A DNA stretch of 64,000 nucleotides from Butyrivibrio sp. INlla18. Lineage in GTDB: Bacteria > Bacillota > Clostridia > Lachnospirales > Lachnospiraceae. Below, piece by piece: positions 46,862 to 55,824 of this stretch. How positions within the stretch are numbered: position 1 is the stretch's first letter; each line of letters opens with the position of its first letter. Location: contig NZ_FMXK01000003.1 of the NCBI RefSeq assembly GCF_900103635.1, positions 236,660 to 300,659 of the forward strand. Direction: 5' to 3'. Under the pieces are notes generated by a model that saw nothing but the letters and a program-made list of their open reading frames with translations, had not been told where the DNA came from and ran no database searches. The position numbers were made by a program, and so were the translations under genes.

Positions 46862-46890
46862 TTGCATATCATACTAGAAAAAACTAATAT
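46862..46890 (+). promoter_or_regulatory. groESL promoter
   Basis: TTGCAT (46862-46867), 17-base spacer, TATAAT-like TAATAT (46885-46890). The start of transcription would fall near 46897, just upstream of CIRCE. Confidence 0.7.
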
Positions 46891-46901
46891 ATGTTCTAGT
46901 A
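46872..46901. promoter_or_regulatory. Inverted repeat covering the groESL promoter
   Basis: TACTAGAA (46872-46879) and TTCTAGTA (46894-46901), perfect 8-bp arms with a 14-base spacer, straddle the -10 box. A second operator besides CIRCE is possible. Confidence 0.4.
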
Positions 46902-46902
46902 G

Positions 46903-46929
46903 TTAGCACTCAATATAAATGAGTGCTAA
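46903..46929. promoter_or_regulatory. CIRCE operator (HrcA site)
   Basis: TTAGCACTC-N9-GAGTGCTAA, a perfect match to the consensus heat-shock operator bound by HrcA, about 50 bases upstream of groES. Confidence 0.97.
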
Positions 46930-46978
46930 CAAATGAAAAAAGTACATAATCAAATGATTATATAAGGAGGCAGTTACA

Positions 46979-47263
46979 ATGAAGTTAGAACCATTATCAG
47001 ACAGAGTTGTTCTTAAGCAGCTTGAGGCAGAAGAGACTACAAAATCAGGTATCGTTCTTCCAGGCGCAGAAAAGGAGAAGCCACAGCAGGCAGAGGTTAT
47101 CGCAGTAGGACCTGGCGGAATAGTTGATGGCAAGGAAGTTAAGATGCAGGTCAAGAAAGGTGACAATGTCATCTATTCAAAATATGCTGGAACAGAAGTT
47201 AAGCTTGAGGATACAACATATATCATCGTTAAGCAGAACGACATTCTTGCAATTATAAAGTGA
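46979..47263 (+). CDS. groES: Co-chaperonin GroES
   Basis: 94-residue lid protein of the GroEL chamber, forming a heptamer. The family sequence MKLEPLSDRVVLKQLEAEE, the mobile-loop region TKSGIVLPG and the dome strand with EVIAVGPGG are typical. AAGGAGG precedes the ATG. It is the first gene of the groESL operon under CIRCE/HrcA control, 46 bases before groEL. Heat and misfolded-protein stress should raise expression. Confidence 0.98.
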   Translation: MKLEPLSDRVVLKQLEAEETTKSGIVLPGAEKEKPQQAEVIAVGPGGIVDGKEVKMQVKKGDNVIYSKYAGTEVKLEDTTYIIVKQNDILAIIK

Positions 47264-47288
47264 TGTAGTGATCAGTTATAATTATTAA

Positions 47289-48932
<1,644 letters not shown>

Positions 48933-48935
<3 letters not shown>

Positions 48936-49133
48936 GCGATAACGAGTCAAACTCAAAATGACAATAAATGCCGCGAAGCGGTAGTAATAGATAAAACCAC
49001 GGATCCAAGTTTACTTGGTAATCCGTGGTTTTTCTATTACGTAGAGTGCGTCAGCACGCATTTATTGCCATTTTGAGCTTGACGACAACGGACGATAGGG
49101 AAATCGCTTGCGATTTCGCTATATGAGCGATAA
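48933..49133. mobile_element. Candidate non-autonomous element: inverted repeat flanked by 10-bp direct repeat
   Basis: TGAGCGATAA occurs at 48933-48942 (starting at the groEL stop) and 49124-49133. Between lies a 138-base inverted repeat: arms 48946-48971 and 49058-49083 (24 of 26 match), a side hairpin CCGCGAAGCGG (48971-48981), a central stem (48984-49004 with 49021-49040) and a side hairpin TGCGT/ACGCA. A separate 28-base hairpin (49095-49122) follows. No ORF inside. This resembles a MITE. Confidence 0.55.
48993..49034 (+). terminator. groEL terminator (central stem of the element)
   Basis: 12-bp stem AAAACCACGGAT/ATCCGTGGTTTT with an inner hairpin CCAAGT/ACTTGG, then TTTTC. It can end the groESL transcript. 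Confidence 0.7.
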
Positions 49134-49318
49134 GTAATCTATTTTTCTCCTTTACATATCTTTTCTATTTTGATATCCTTACATAGTCTTGCTTCATTCG
49201 AAGCATATGCTGCGGCATAAGACGTGTCCATACGTCACTAGATTCATGCCACGCATTTTTCACACTACAGACTTGAAAGGCCTAGTCGGAAAAACTATAA
49301 TTTAAGGAGAATTTATTA
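49134..49318. other. Gap between the element and the Rpn gene
   Basis: AT-rich with one small hairpin TGCTTC/GAAGCA (49190-49205). TTGAAA (49273-49278) and TATAAT (49296-49301) with a 17-base spacer look like a promoter, but transcription would start inside the AAGGAG ribosome site, so it may be chance. No gene is evident here. Confidence 0.5.
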
Positions 49319-50242
49319 ATGACACAAAGCAACACGACAACTAATCAAAAGTACAAGGACAGACTTTTTAATTTCATCTTTGGAAGTGATGAAAATAGAA
49401 AGTGGACACTGAGCTTATATAACGCAGTGAATGGTTCAGACTATGATGATCCTATGCTTATAGAGTTTAATACTTTAAAAGATGTACTTTTTATGGGAAT
49501 GAAGAATGATACTTCATTTTTGATTTCAGACATAATGAGTGTCTATGAGCATCAATCTACTTTCAATCCCAATATGCCACTAAGAATGCTCCAATATGTT
49601 GGAGATTTATATGCAGGTTATATTGAGAAAAATAAGTATAACAAATATGGAAAAAAACTTATCAATCTTCCTACACCAAAACTAGTAACATTCTATAATG
49701 GATTGTTGGATAAATGTGATGAAACAATGCTAAATCTATCAGATTCTTTCTCAGAAGAAAGTAGAGAAAAATCAGATATAGAAGTTAAAGTACGAATGAT
49801 AAACGTAAACTATGGCAAGAATAAGCTTCTCATGGACAAATGCCAGCCACTAAAAGAGTATGCATGGTTGATAAATGAGATTAAGCTGTATCAAAAAGAT
49901 GAATATACAATTTCGGCTGCTGCAGAAAAAGCCATAGATTCAATGCCAGATGAATTTGAAATTAAGAAATTTCTCATAATCCACAAGCAGGAGGTACAGG
50001 GAATGCTAGATACAGAATACAACGAAGCTGAGGCTATGGAACTTTTTAAAGAAGAGGGAAGAATTGAAGGTAGAGAAGAAGGTAGAGAAGAAGGTAGAGA
50101 AATTGAAGCTGATGTAATCAATGATCTTAATAATAAGCTCCTTGTAGCAGGTAGGGTTGAAGATCTGAAGAAAGCTACTAATGATAGAGAATATCAAAAG
50201 CAGCTTATAAGAGAGCTAGTTGATCCAGAGTATAATGGGTAA
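49319..50242 (+). CDS. Rpn family recombination-promoting nuclease/putative transposase
   Basis: 307 residues of the PD-(D/E)XK nuclease family transposase/Rpn group, common and multi-copy in Lachnospiraceae. The N-terminal YKDRLFNFIFGS start and the nuclease core around DIMSVYEHQSTFNPNMPLRMLQYV (E-x-Q acids) are typical. Near the C-terminus a 12-base repeat encodes GREE three times, a slippery place that could change length in frame. AAGGAG precedes the ATG. No terminal inverted repeats are seen, so it is not an insertion sequence by itself. Members promote recombination in E. coli; the role here is unknown. Confidence 0.8.
   Translation: MTQSNTTTNQKYKDRLFNFIFGSDENRKWTLSLYNAVNGSDYDDPMLIEFNTLKDVLFMGMKNDTSFLISDIMSVYEHQSTFNPNMPLRMLQYVGDLYAGYIEKNKYNKYGKKLINLPTPKLVTFYNGLLDKCDETMLNLSDSFSEESREKSDIEVKVRMINVNYGKNKLLMDKCQPLKEYAWLINEIKLYQKDEYTISAAAEKAIDSMPDEFEIKKFLIIHKQEVQGMLDTEYNEAEAMELFKEEGRIEGREEGREEGREIEADVINDLNNKLLVAGRVEDLKKATNDREYQKQLIRELVDPEYNG
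50069..50104 (+). repeat. 12-base in-frame tandem repeat in the Rpn gene
   Basis: GGTAGAGAAGAA, two full and one partial copy (last ends AATT), coding GREE. Copy number can vary without frameshift. Confidence 0.7.
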
Positions 50243-50574
50243 ATGAATTTGAGCCATTGTATTCACATCTTTATGACATGTGCCTCAATGTAGAAGGAGT
50301 GATGAATATGTTTTCAAAAGAACTGCAGATGATGGATAGAAATACAGTCATTTACATGATAGATGAGCTTCAAGAAAAGATTGATAAGCAAACAAGTGAA
50401 TTAAGTGAAAAAGACAAAGAAATAAATGAAAAAGACAAAGAAATAAGTGAAAAAGATAAAGAAATAAGTGAAAAGGATAAGGAGCTAAGTGAAAAGGCAA
50501 AGGAACTTAGTCTGAAAGATATAAGAATAGCGGAACTCGAAAAAAAGCTTGAGAGTTATCACCAAGGTAACTAG
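50236..50574 (+). pseudogene. Tail of a second Rpn-associated protein, N-terminus lost (88-residue ORF remains)
   Basis: An open stretch in a different frame from the Rpn gene begins at 50236 and reads WVNEFEPLYSHLYDMCLNVEG, a sequence I recall as the inner part of longer Lachnospiraceae proteins of this group, without a start or nuclease domain. The part from ATG 50308 (GGAG eight bases upstream) encodes 88 residues (MFSKELQMMDRNTVIYMIDE onward) ending in a coiled coil of heptads. Two readings are possible: a decayed gene or an independent small coiled-coil protein. It is followed by a good terminator. Five 21-base repeats code SEKDKEI-like heptads. Confidence 0.5.
50404..50508 (+). repeat. 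21-base tandem repeat, five copies, coding heptads
   Basis: Five units of 21 bases starting AGTGAAAAAGA or close variants, coding SEKDKEI, NEKDKEI, SEKDKEI, SEKDKEL and SEKAKEL. This is a coiled-coil repeat, not CRISPR. Confidence 0.85.
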
Positions 50575-50587
50575 TAAGTTATTTTAG

Positions 50588-50621
50588 AAGCTCCTAATGG
50601 AAAATCATTGGGAGCTTTTTC
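50588..50621 (+). terminator. Terminator after the coiled-coil ORF
   Basis: 12-bp stem AAGCTCCTAATG/CATTGGGAGCTT with one G-U and six-base loop, followed by TTTT. Confidence 0.85.
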
Positions 50622-50694
50622 TTATACTAAAAAACTTCTTTAATATTATTAAGTTTTATAGTATTATAACTTTACTGTGTAAATTAGATATTAT

Positions 50695-50730
50695 AAGGGG
50701 TTGCACGTTTGTTGGCGTGCTACTCCTTTT
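50695..50730 (+). promoter_or_regulatory. Leader hairpin 38 bases upstream of speA
   Basis: 13-position stem (50695-50707 with 50716-50728; one G-U and one T/T mismatch), followed by TTCG. Promoter-like AT-rich sequence with TATTAT/TATAAG directly precedes it. It could be a 5' stabilising stem or an attenuator. Confidence 0.5.
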
Positions 50731-50765
50731 CGTATGTTTAGTGTAATTTTGGAGGGTATGAATAA

Positions 50766-52214
50766 TTGGATCTTGAGAGACAAAAAAGAGCGCCAATTTA
50801 TGAGGCTTTAGAGAAATTTAGAAAGCAGCGAGTAGTACCATTTGATGTTCCTGGACACAAAAGAGGACGCGGTAACGCTGAGCTTGTAAGTTTTCTTGGT
50901 GATAGATGTGTGGGAATAGATGTTAATTCTATGAAGCCACTTGATAATCTCTGCCATCCTGTTTCTGTTATCAAAGAGGCAGAGGAGCTTATGGCTGATG
51001 CTTTTGGAGCAGCTCATGCTTTTATGATGGTTAATGGTACCACCAGTGCTGTACAGGCAATGGTTCTTTCTCATGTAAAAATGGGTGAGAAGATCATCAT
51101 GCCTAGAAACGTCCATAAGAGTGCTATAAACGCCCTTATTCTATGCGGCGCAGTTCCAGTTTATATAGATCCAAAGGTTGATACCAAGCTTGGTATTCCT
51201 CTTGGAATGGAGATAGCAGATGTTCGTAAGGCTGTAGAAGAAAACCCAGATGCTAAGGCTATTCTCATCAATAACCCTTCATATTACGGTATCTGCTCAG
51301 ACCTTAAGGCTATCGTGGAGCTTGCTCATGAGCATGGCATGAAGGCTCTTGTTGATGAAGCACACGGTACACACCTTTACTTTGGACCACACCTTCCACT
51401 TAATGCTATGGCAGCTGGAGCAGATATGGCAGCCATCAGTATGCACAAGTCAGGCGGAAGTCTTACTCAGAGTTCAATCCTTCTGTGTGGACCAGATGCT
51501 AACATTGGTTACATCAGTAGGATTGTAAACCTTACTCAGACTACAAGTGCTAGTTACCTCTTACTTGGAAGCTTGGATATTTCCAGACGTAACCTTGCAC
51601 TTAACGGATATAACAGTTTCGAGAAGGTTACCAAGATGGCTCAGTACGCCAGAGAAGAGATCAATGATATCGGCGGCTACTACGCTTATGGTAACGAGCT
51701 CAAAAATGGCGGAAGCATCTTTGATTTCGATGAGACTAAGCTCGTAGTTAATACAAGGAGTATCGGTCTTACAGGTATCGAAGTATATGACCTTCTACGC
51801 GACGAATATGATATTCAGATGGAGTTTGGAGATCTCTCCAACGTAATGGCTTATATTTCTATTGGCGACAGACTTCAGGATATCGAGCGTCTTGCCGGAG
51901 CCCTTGCAGATATCAGGAGACTTTACTCCAAGCCAGAGCAGAGCTTTTTCTCTGCAGAGTACATTACACCTATAGTTAAGGCAACTCCACAGGAAGCCTT
52001 CTATGCAGAAAAAGAACAGCTCCCTATCGATCAGTGTGTTGGTCGCATCAGTGCTGAGTCTGTAATGTGCTATCCACCAGGAATTCCAATCCTTTCACCA
52101 GGAGAGGTTATTTCTGAAGATATTTTGGACTACATCAAGACGGCCATGGTTAAAGGCTGTTCAATGCAGGGACCTGAGAGTGAAGATATTTCAGCACTAT
52201 TCGTGCTAAAATGA
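50766..52214 (+). CDS. speA: Arginine decarboxylase, aspartate-aminotransferase fold (SpeA type)
   Basis: 482-residue PLP enzyme of the Orn/Lys/Arg decarboxylase class (B. subtilis SpeA-like). The HKRGRGNAEL opening, VNGTTSAVQAMVL, DEAHGTHLYFG and the PLP-lysine segment SMHKSGGSLTQSS (Lys228) are family signatures. The start is TTG 50766 with GGAGGG nine bases upstream; an ATG at 50758 is in another frame. It most likely makes agmatine from arginine, because aguA and aguB in the same region take agmatine to putrescine. It starts an operon with speE and the dehydrogenase (11- and 32-base gaps). Confidence 0.92.
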   Translation: MDLERQKRAPIYEALEKFRKQRVVPFDVPGHKRGRGNAELVSFLGDRCVGIDVNSMKPLDNLCHPVSVIKEAEELMADAFGAAHAFMMVNGTTSAVQAMVLSHVKMGEKIIMPRNVHKSAINALILCGAVPVYIDPKVDTKLGIPLGMEIADVRKAVEENPDAKAILINNPSYYGICSDLKAIVELAHEHGMKALVDEAHGTHLYFGPHLPLNAMAAGADMAAISMHKSGGSLTQSSILLCGPDANIGYISRIVNLTQTTSASYLLLGSLDISRRNLALNGYNSFEKVTKMAQYAREEINDIGGYYAYGNELKNGGSIFDFDETKLVVNTRSIGLTGIEVYDLLRDEYDIQMEFGDLSNVMAYISIGDRLQDIERLAGALADIRRLYSKPEQSFFSAEYITPIVKATPQEAFYAEKEQLPIDQCVGRISAESVMCYPPGIPILSPGEVISEDILDYIKTAMVKGCSMQGPESEDISALFVLK

Positions 52215-52224
52215 GGAGGATAAT

Positions 52225-53097
52225 ATGGCTGAAATGGATTATTGGTTCAGTGATATGCACACTGGCAATGTTAAGATCAGTATCAGAATCAGCAAGCAGC
52301 TCTTTTCTGGAAGCAGTGAGTTTCAGAGAATAGACGTTTTCGATTCACCTGAATTTGGAAAGTTTTTAACTTCAGACGGAAATATTATCTTTTCAGAAAA
52401 AGATGAATTCACATATGACGAGATGATCGTTCATGTTCCTATGGCAGTACACCCTAAAGTTCAGCGAGTTCTGGTACTTGGTGGTGGAGACGGCGGCGTA
52501 GCTAGAGAGCTGTGCCACTATGATGAGATCAAGGTCATCGACGTAGTTGAGCCTGACAATATGTTTGTGGATGTATGTAAGCAGTTCTTCCCAGACAATG
52601 CTGTTGGACTTGAGGATGACAGAGTTCATATCTATTATCAGGATGGACTTAAGTACCTTCGTAAGTGTGAAGATATGTACGACCTTATCATCAACGATGC
52701 TACAGAACCTTTAGGCCATGAAGCAGGTCTTTTCACAAAAGAGTTCTATGGTAGCTGCTACAAGGCTCTTCATGATGATGGAATCATGGTTTATCAGCAT
52801 GGTAGCCCATTCTATGATGAGGACGAAGAGAGCTGCAGAGCAATGCACAGAAAGGCATACAGAGTATTCCCTGTAAACAGAGTTTATCAGGCACATATTC
52901 CTACATGCCCAGCAGGTTACTGGCTCTTTGGATTTGCAAGTAAGAAGTATCATCCACTTAAGGATTTCAATCCTGACAGATGGGATGAGAGAGGTATTAA
53001 GACTTGGTATTATACAACTCACCTTCACAAGGGAGCTTTCATGCTACCTAAGTATGTTGAGGACCTTCTTCAGGAAGAGGAAGATATGTCACGTTAA
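52225..53097 (+). CDS. speE: Spermidine synthase homologue (aminopropyltransferase)
   Basis: 290 residues of the polyamine aminopropyltransferase family. The nucleotide-binding GGGDGGVARELCHY and VEPD motifs are present, as is the catalytic segment, here NDATEPLGHEAGLF: the first Asp of the usual DxxDP is kept but the second is Glu. A conventional enzyme would use decarboxylated S-adenosylmethionine, but no speD is in the window and the carboxyspermidine route is complete next to it, so the true substrate is uncertain. A GAGGAGG ribosome site stands five bases before the ATG. It is co-transcribed with speA. Confidence 0.85.
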   Translation: MAEMDYWFSDMHTGNVKISIRISKQLFSGSSEFQRIDVFDSPEFGKFLTSDGNIIFSEKDEFTYDEMIVHVPMAVHPKVQRVLVLGGGDGGVARELCHYDEIKVIDVVEPDNMFVDVCKQFFPDNAVGLEDDRVHIYYQDGLKYLRKCEDMYDLIINDATEPLGHEAGLFTKEFYGSCYKALHDDGIMVYQHGSPFYDEDEESCRAMHRKAYRVFPVNRVYQAHIPTCPAGYWLFGFASKKYHPLKDFNPDRWDERGIKTWYYTTHLHKGAFMLPKYVEDLLQEEEDMSR

Positions 53098-53129
53098 TTA
53101 GTTTTGGATATAGATTTGGAGGTATTGAA

Positions 53130-54392
53130 ATGAGTAAATTATTAGTTATTGGATGCGGCGGTGTTGCACAGGTTGCAATTCAGAAGTGCGCACAGAATAG
53201 CAAGGTTTTCACAGAGATGTGCCTTGCAAGCAGAACAGTTTCTAAATGTGATGCCCTTAAGGACAAGCTTGAGAAGCAGGGCACACCAGTTAAGATCACA
53301 ACAGCAACAGTTAATGCTGATGATGTTAAGGATGTAGTAAGAGTTATCAAGGAGTACCAACCAGATGCTGTACTTAACGTAGCTCTTCCATATCAGGACC
53401 TTGCTATCATGGACGCTTGTCTTGAGTGCAAGGTTGACTATATCGATACAGCTAACTACGAGCCAGAGGATACAGATGAACCTGTATGGCGCGCGGCTTA
53501 CGAGAAGAGATGCAAGGAAAAGGGATTCACAGCTTACTTTGATTACAGCTATCAGTGGGCATATATGGACAAGTTCAAGGAGGCGGGTATCACAGGCCTT
53601 CTTGGAACAGGCTTTGATCCAGGTGTTACAAGTGTATTCGTTGCTTACGCAAAGAAGCACTACTTTGATGAGATCGAGTCTGTAGATATCCTTGACTGCA
53701 ACGGCGGTGACCACGGATATGCATTTGCTACAAACTTTAACCCAGAGATCAACCTTCGTGAAGTAAGTGCAAATGGAAGCTATTGGGAGAATGGCAAGTG
53801 GGTTGAGACAAAGCCTATGGAGATCAAGAGAGAGTATGACTTCCCTCAGGTAGGTCAGAAGGATATGTACCTTCTTCACCACGAGGAGATCGAGGCTCTT
53901 GGACGTAATTTCCCAGAAATCAAGAGAATCAGATTCTTCATGACATTTGGTCAGAGCTATCTTGATCATATGAGATGTCTTGAGGATGTTGGAATGCTTT
54001 CAACAACTCCTATCAAGTTTGAAGGGCAGGACATTGTTCCTATTCAGTTCCTTAAGGCTCTTTTACCAGATCCTGCAAGCCTTGGCCCTAGAACAGTTGG
54101 TAAGACCAATATCGGTTGTATCTTCCGCGGCAAGAAGGATGGCAAAGAAAAGACTCTTTACATCTACAATGTCTGCGACCATCAGGAATGCTACAAGGAA
54201 CTTGGTAGCCAGGCTATCAGCTACACAACAGGTGTTCCAGCTATGATCGGTACAGCACTTGTTCTCTCAGGTCAGTGGAAGAAACCAGGTGTATACACAA
54301 CTGATGAGTTTGATCCAGATCCATACATGGAGATGCTTAACGAGTTCGGACTTCCATGGGTAGTAGATGAGAACCCGGTGTTAGTTGACTAA
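53130..54392 (+). CDS. Carboxy(nor)spermidine dehydrogenase, saccharopine-dehydrogenase family
   Basis: 420-residue NAD(P)-dependent enzyme of the saccharopine dehydrogenase family. The Rossmann start LLVIGCGGVAQVAIQKCAQ and the GTGFDPGVTSVFVAYA, CNGGDHGYAF and FRGKKDGKE segments match carboxynorspermidine synthase. It couples putrescine (or diaminopropane) with aspartate semialdehyde to form carboxyspermidine. Its partner decarboxylase (NspC) is 4 kb downstream, after an inserted gene set. ATG has GGAGG nearby, and a strong terminator follows. Saccharopine dehydrogenase activity is less likely, given the context. Confidence 0.9.
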   Translation: MSKLLVIGCGGVAQVAIQKCAQNSKVFTEMCLASRTVSKCDALKDKLEKQGTPVKITTATVNADDVKDVVRVIKEYQPDAVLNVALPYQDLAIMDACLECKVDYIDTANYEPEDTDEPVWRAAYEKRCKEKGFTAYFDYSYQWAYMDKFKEAGITGLLGTGFDPGVTSVFVAYAKKHYFDEIESVDILDCNGGDHGYAFATNFNPEINLREVSANGSYWENGKWVETKPMEIKREYDFPQVGQKDMYLLHHEEIEALGRNFPEIKRIRFFMTFGQSYLDHMRCLEDVGMLSTTPIKFEGQDIVPIQFLKALLPDPASLGPRTVGKTNIGCIFRGKKDGKEKTLYIYNVCDHQECYKELGSQAISYTTGVPAMIGTALVLSGQWKKPGVYTTDEFDPDPYMEMLNEFGLPWVVDENPVLVD

Positions 54393-54415
54393 TTTCATAA
54401 ATAAAACTTTAGGAT

Positions 54416-54447
54416 CCCTCCAATAGATTGGCTATTGGAGGGTTTTT
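54416..54447 (+). terminator. Terminator ending the speA-speE-dehydrogenase operon
   Basis: Perfect 11-bp stem CCCTCCAATAG/CTATTGGAGGG, five-base loop and five T. It separates the first polyamine operon from the SPFH unit. Confidence 0.93.
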
Positions 54448-54464
54448 CATTGCGACAGAAAATA

Positions 54465-54502
54465 TTGACAAAAAGAATAATAATGATATCATAATGATAT
54501 CA
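54465..54502 (+). promoter_or_regulatory. Promoter with tandem 11-bp operator for the SPFH-RHH-ABC unit
   Basis: TTGACA (54465-54470) with a -10 box (TATCAT 54487-54492 or CATAAT) that lies within a perfect tandem duplication of TAATGATATCA (54481-54491 and 54492-54502). The inner ATGATATCAT is itself a palindrome. Tandem half-sites one helical turn apart are typical of ribbon-helix-helix repressors, and such a gene is in the operon. Confidence 0.7.
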
Positions 54503-54545
54503 AATATATTTAACAGAAGTTTTATTCACAAATGGAGGTATAGAC

Positions 54546-55604
54546 GTGAACGAAAATATCAATGAAAAAGTTATAAGTGGCCACAAAAATGGCATGGCTA
54601 TGCTACTAGTTGGAATTTTACTATATGCATTAGCATCTGGTGGAGTAGTATTTTCAGCAGTATACATGGAAAATGGCGGCACAGGATTCATGGGAACAGG
54701 ACTTTTTACTATCTGTCTTGTTTACCTTTGTGTAGGCTGGTTATTATTCCTTGGACTTAAGGTTTTAAAGCCAGGAGAAGCTCTTGTACTTACTCTTTTT
54801 GGTAAATACATTGGAACACTTAAGGGGGATGGTTTCTTTTTTGTTAATCCTTTTGCTACAGCATTTAATCCTGCTGCAGATACCAAGCTTGGACAGAGCG
54901 GAGACATTTCTGATGGCAAAAAAAACGCTGTTGCATCTGCTCTTACAATTCAGGCAACAGGTACTTCAGCTGAGATCAAGGCTGGTTCATCCAAAAAGAT
55001 CTCTCTTAAGGTTATGACTCTTAGCAATTCAAAGCAGAAGGTTAATGATGTTCTTGGTAATCCTGTAGAAATTGCTGTAGCAGTTATGTGGAAGGTTACA
55101 GATACTGCAAAAGCCGTATTCACAGTAGATAATTTCAAAGAGTATCTTTCTCTTCAGTGCGATTCAGCTGTTAGAAATGTAGTTAAGCTTTATCCTTATG
55201 ACATTACAGAAAATGTTGATACAACCGGTGATGGAAAGGCTGATGACGGAAGCCTTAGAGGATCAACAGAAGTTGTTGCCAATAGAATTAAAGATGAAAT
55301 TCAGTCAAAGGTTTCTGACGCAGGCCTTGAGATTGTTGATGCTAGGATCACATATCTTGCTTATGCTCCAGAGATTGCAGCAGCTATGCTTCAGAGACAG
55401 CAGGCTTCAGCTGTAGTTGATGCCAGAAAGCTTATTGTTGACGGTGCAGTAGGCATGGTAGAAATGGCACTTGAGAGACTTAATGAAAAACAGATGGTAC
55501 AGCTCGATGAGGAGCGCAAGGCAGCGATGGTATCAAATCTCCTCGTAGTGCTGTGTGGCAATCATGATGCTCAGCCAATAGTAAATTCAGGAAGCCTTTA
55601 CTAA
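54546..55604 (+). CDS. SPFH domain membrane protein
   Basis: 352 residues starting at GTG 54546 (GGAGG seven bases upstream). Two membrane segments (about 17-41 and 50-74) are followed by a band-7 domain that begins [21 protein letters not shown] and a helical C-terminal half with [19 protein letters not shown]. It differs from the HflK/HflC and QmcA types in having two membrane spans. Its stop is one base before the RHH gene, and the pairing of this SPFH type with a small RHH protein recurs in many genomes from memory. Function unknown; possibly a stress-linked membrane scaffold. Confidence 0.82.
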   Translation: MNENINEKVISGHKNGMAMLLVGILLYALASGGVVFSAVYMENGGTGFMGTGLFTICLVYLCVGWLLFLGLKVLKPGEALVLTLFGKYIGTLKGDGFFFVNPFATAFNPAADTKLGQSGDISDGKKNAVASALTIQATGTSAEIKAGSSKKISLKVMTLSNSKQKVNDVLGNPVEIAVAVMWKVTDTAKAVFTVDNFKEYLSLQCDSAVRNVVKLYPYDITENVDTTGDGKADDGSLRGSTEVVANRIKDEIQSKVSDAGLEIVDARITYLAYAPEIAAAMLQRQQASAVVDARKLIVDGAVGMVEMALERLNEKQMVQLDEERKAAMVSNLLVVLCGNHDAQPIVNSGSLY

Positions 55605-55605
55605 T

Positions 55606-55800
55606 ATGGCAGAGAAAAAACAGGTTCCGCTTCGTCTGAATGAAAATCTCTACAATGCTATTGCTGCCTGGGCTGAGGATGACTTTCGATCAGTGAACGG
55701 ACAGATAGAATATTTACTTACAGAGTGTGTGAAACAGCGAAAAAAAGACGGGAAATATGTGGGACAGAATATTGATGTTCCACCAAAGTTTGATATCTGA
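55606..55800 (+). CDS. Arc/RHH family small DNA-binding protein
   Basis: 64 residues of the ribbon-helix-helix class. A short N-terminal strand (QVPLRLN), helix A (ENLYNAIAAWAEDDF) and helix B (SVNGQIEYLLTECVKQRKK) fit the Arc fold, with a Lys/Asp/Gly-rich tail. It has a weak ribosome site and begins one base after the SPFH stop, so it depends on coupling. It is the likely repressor of its own operon, binding the tandem TAATGATATCA sites at the promoter; that is an inference from fold and operator layout. Length and composition are normal for the family. Confidence 0.8.
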   Translation: MAEKKQVPLRLNENLYNAIAAWAEDDFRSVNGQIEYLLTECVKQRKKDGKYVGQNIDVPPKFDI

Positions 55801-55824
55801 GTTTTTGGACAGGAGAGAAGAGTT

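Larger units (their letters stand above)
46573..46978. other. 406-base gap between the 147-residue gene and groES
   Basis: The first 250 bases (46573-46820) are AT-rich and hold the ribosome site and probable promoter of the minus-strand gene, including TTGCAA on the minus strand at 46671-46676; otherwise I see nothing. The last 110 bases carry the groESL control region described separately. Confidence 0.6.

Noticed and set aside
49273..49301. Consensus-like promoter TTGAAA-N17-TATAAT before the Rpn gene
   Set aside because: Transcription would begin within the AAGGAG ribosome site, leaving no usable leader, so I do not list it as a promoter.
50404..50508. Tandem 21-base repeats as a CRISPR or satellite array
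   Set aside because: Repeats are contiguous, without spacers, and code in-frame heptads of a coiled coil.
53142..53969. 275-residue open frame on the minus strand
   Set aside because: It lies wholly antisense to the carboxyspermidine dehydrogenase gene, has no ribosome site and a Cys/Ile/Leu-rich composition typical of antisense frames.
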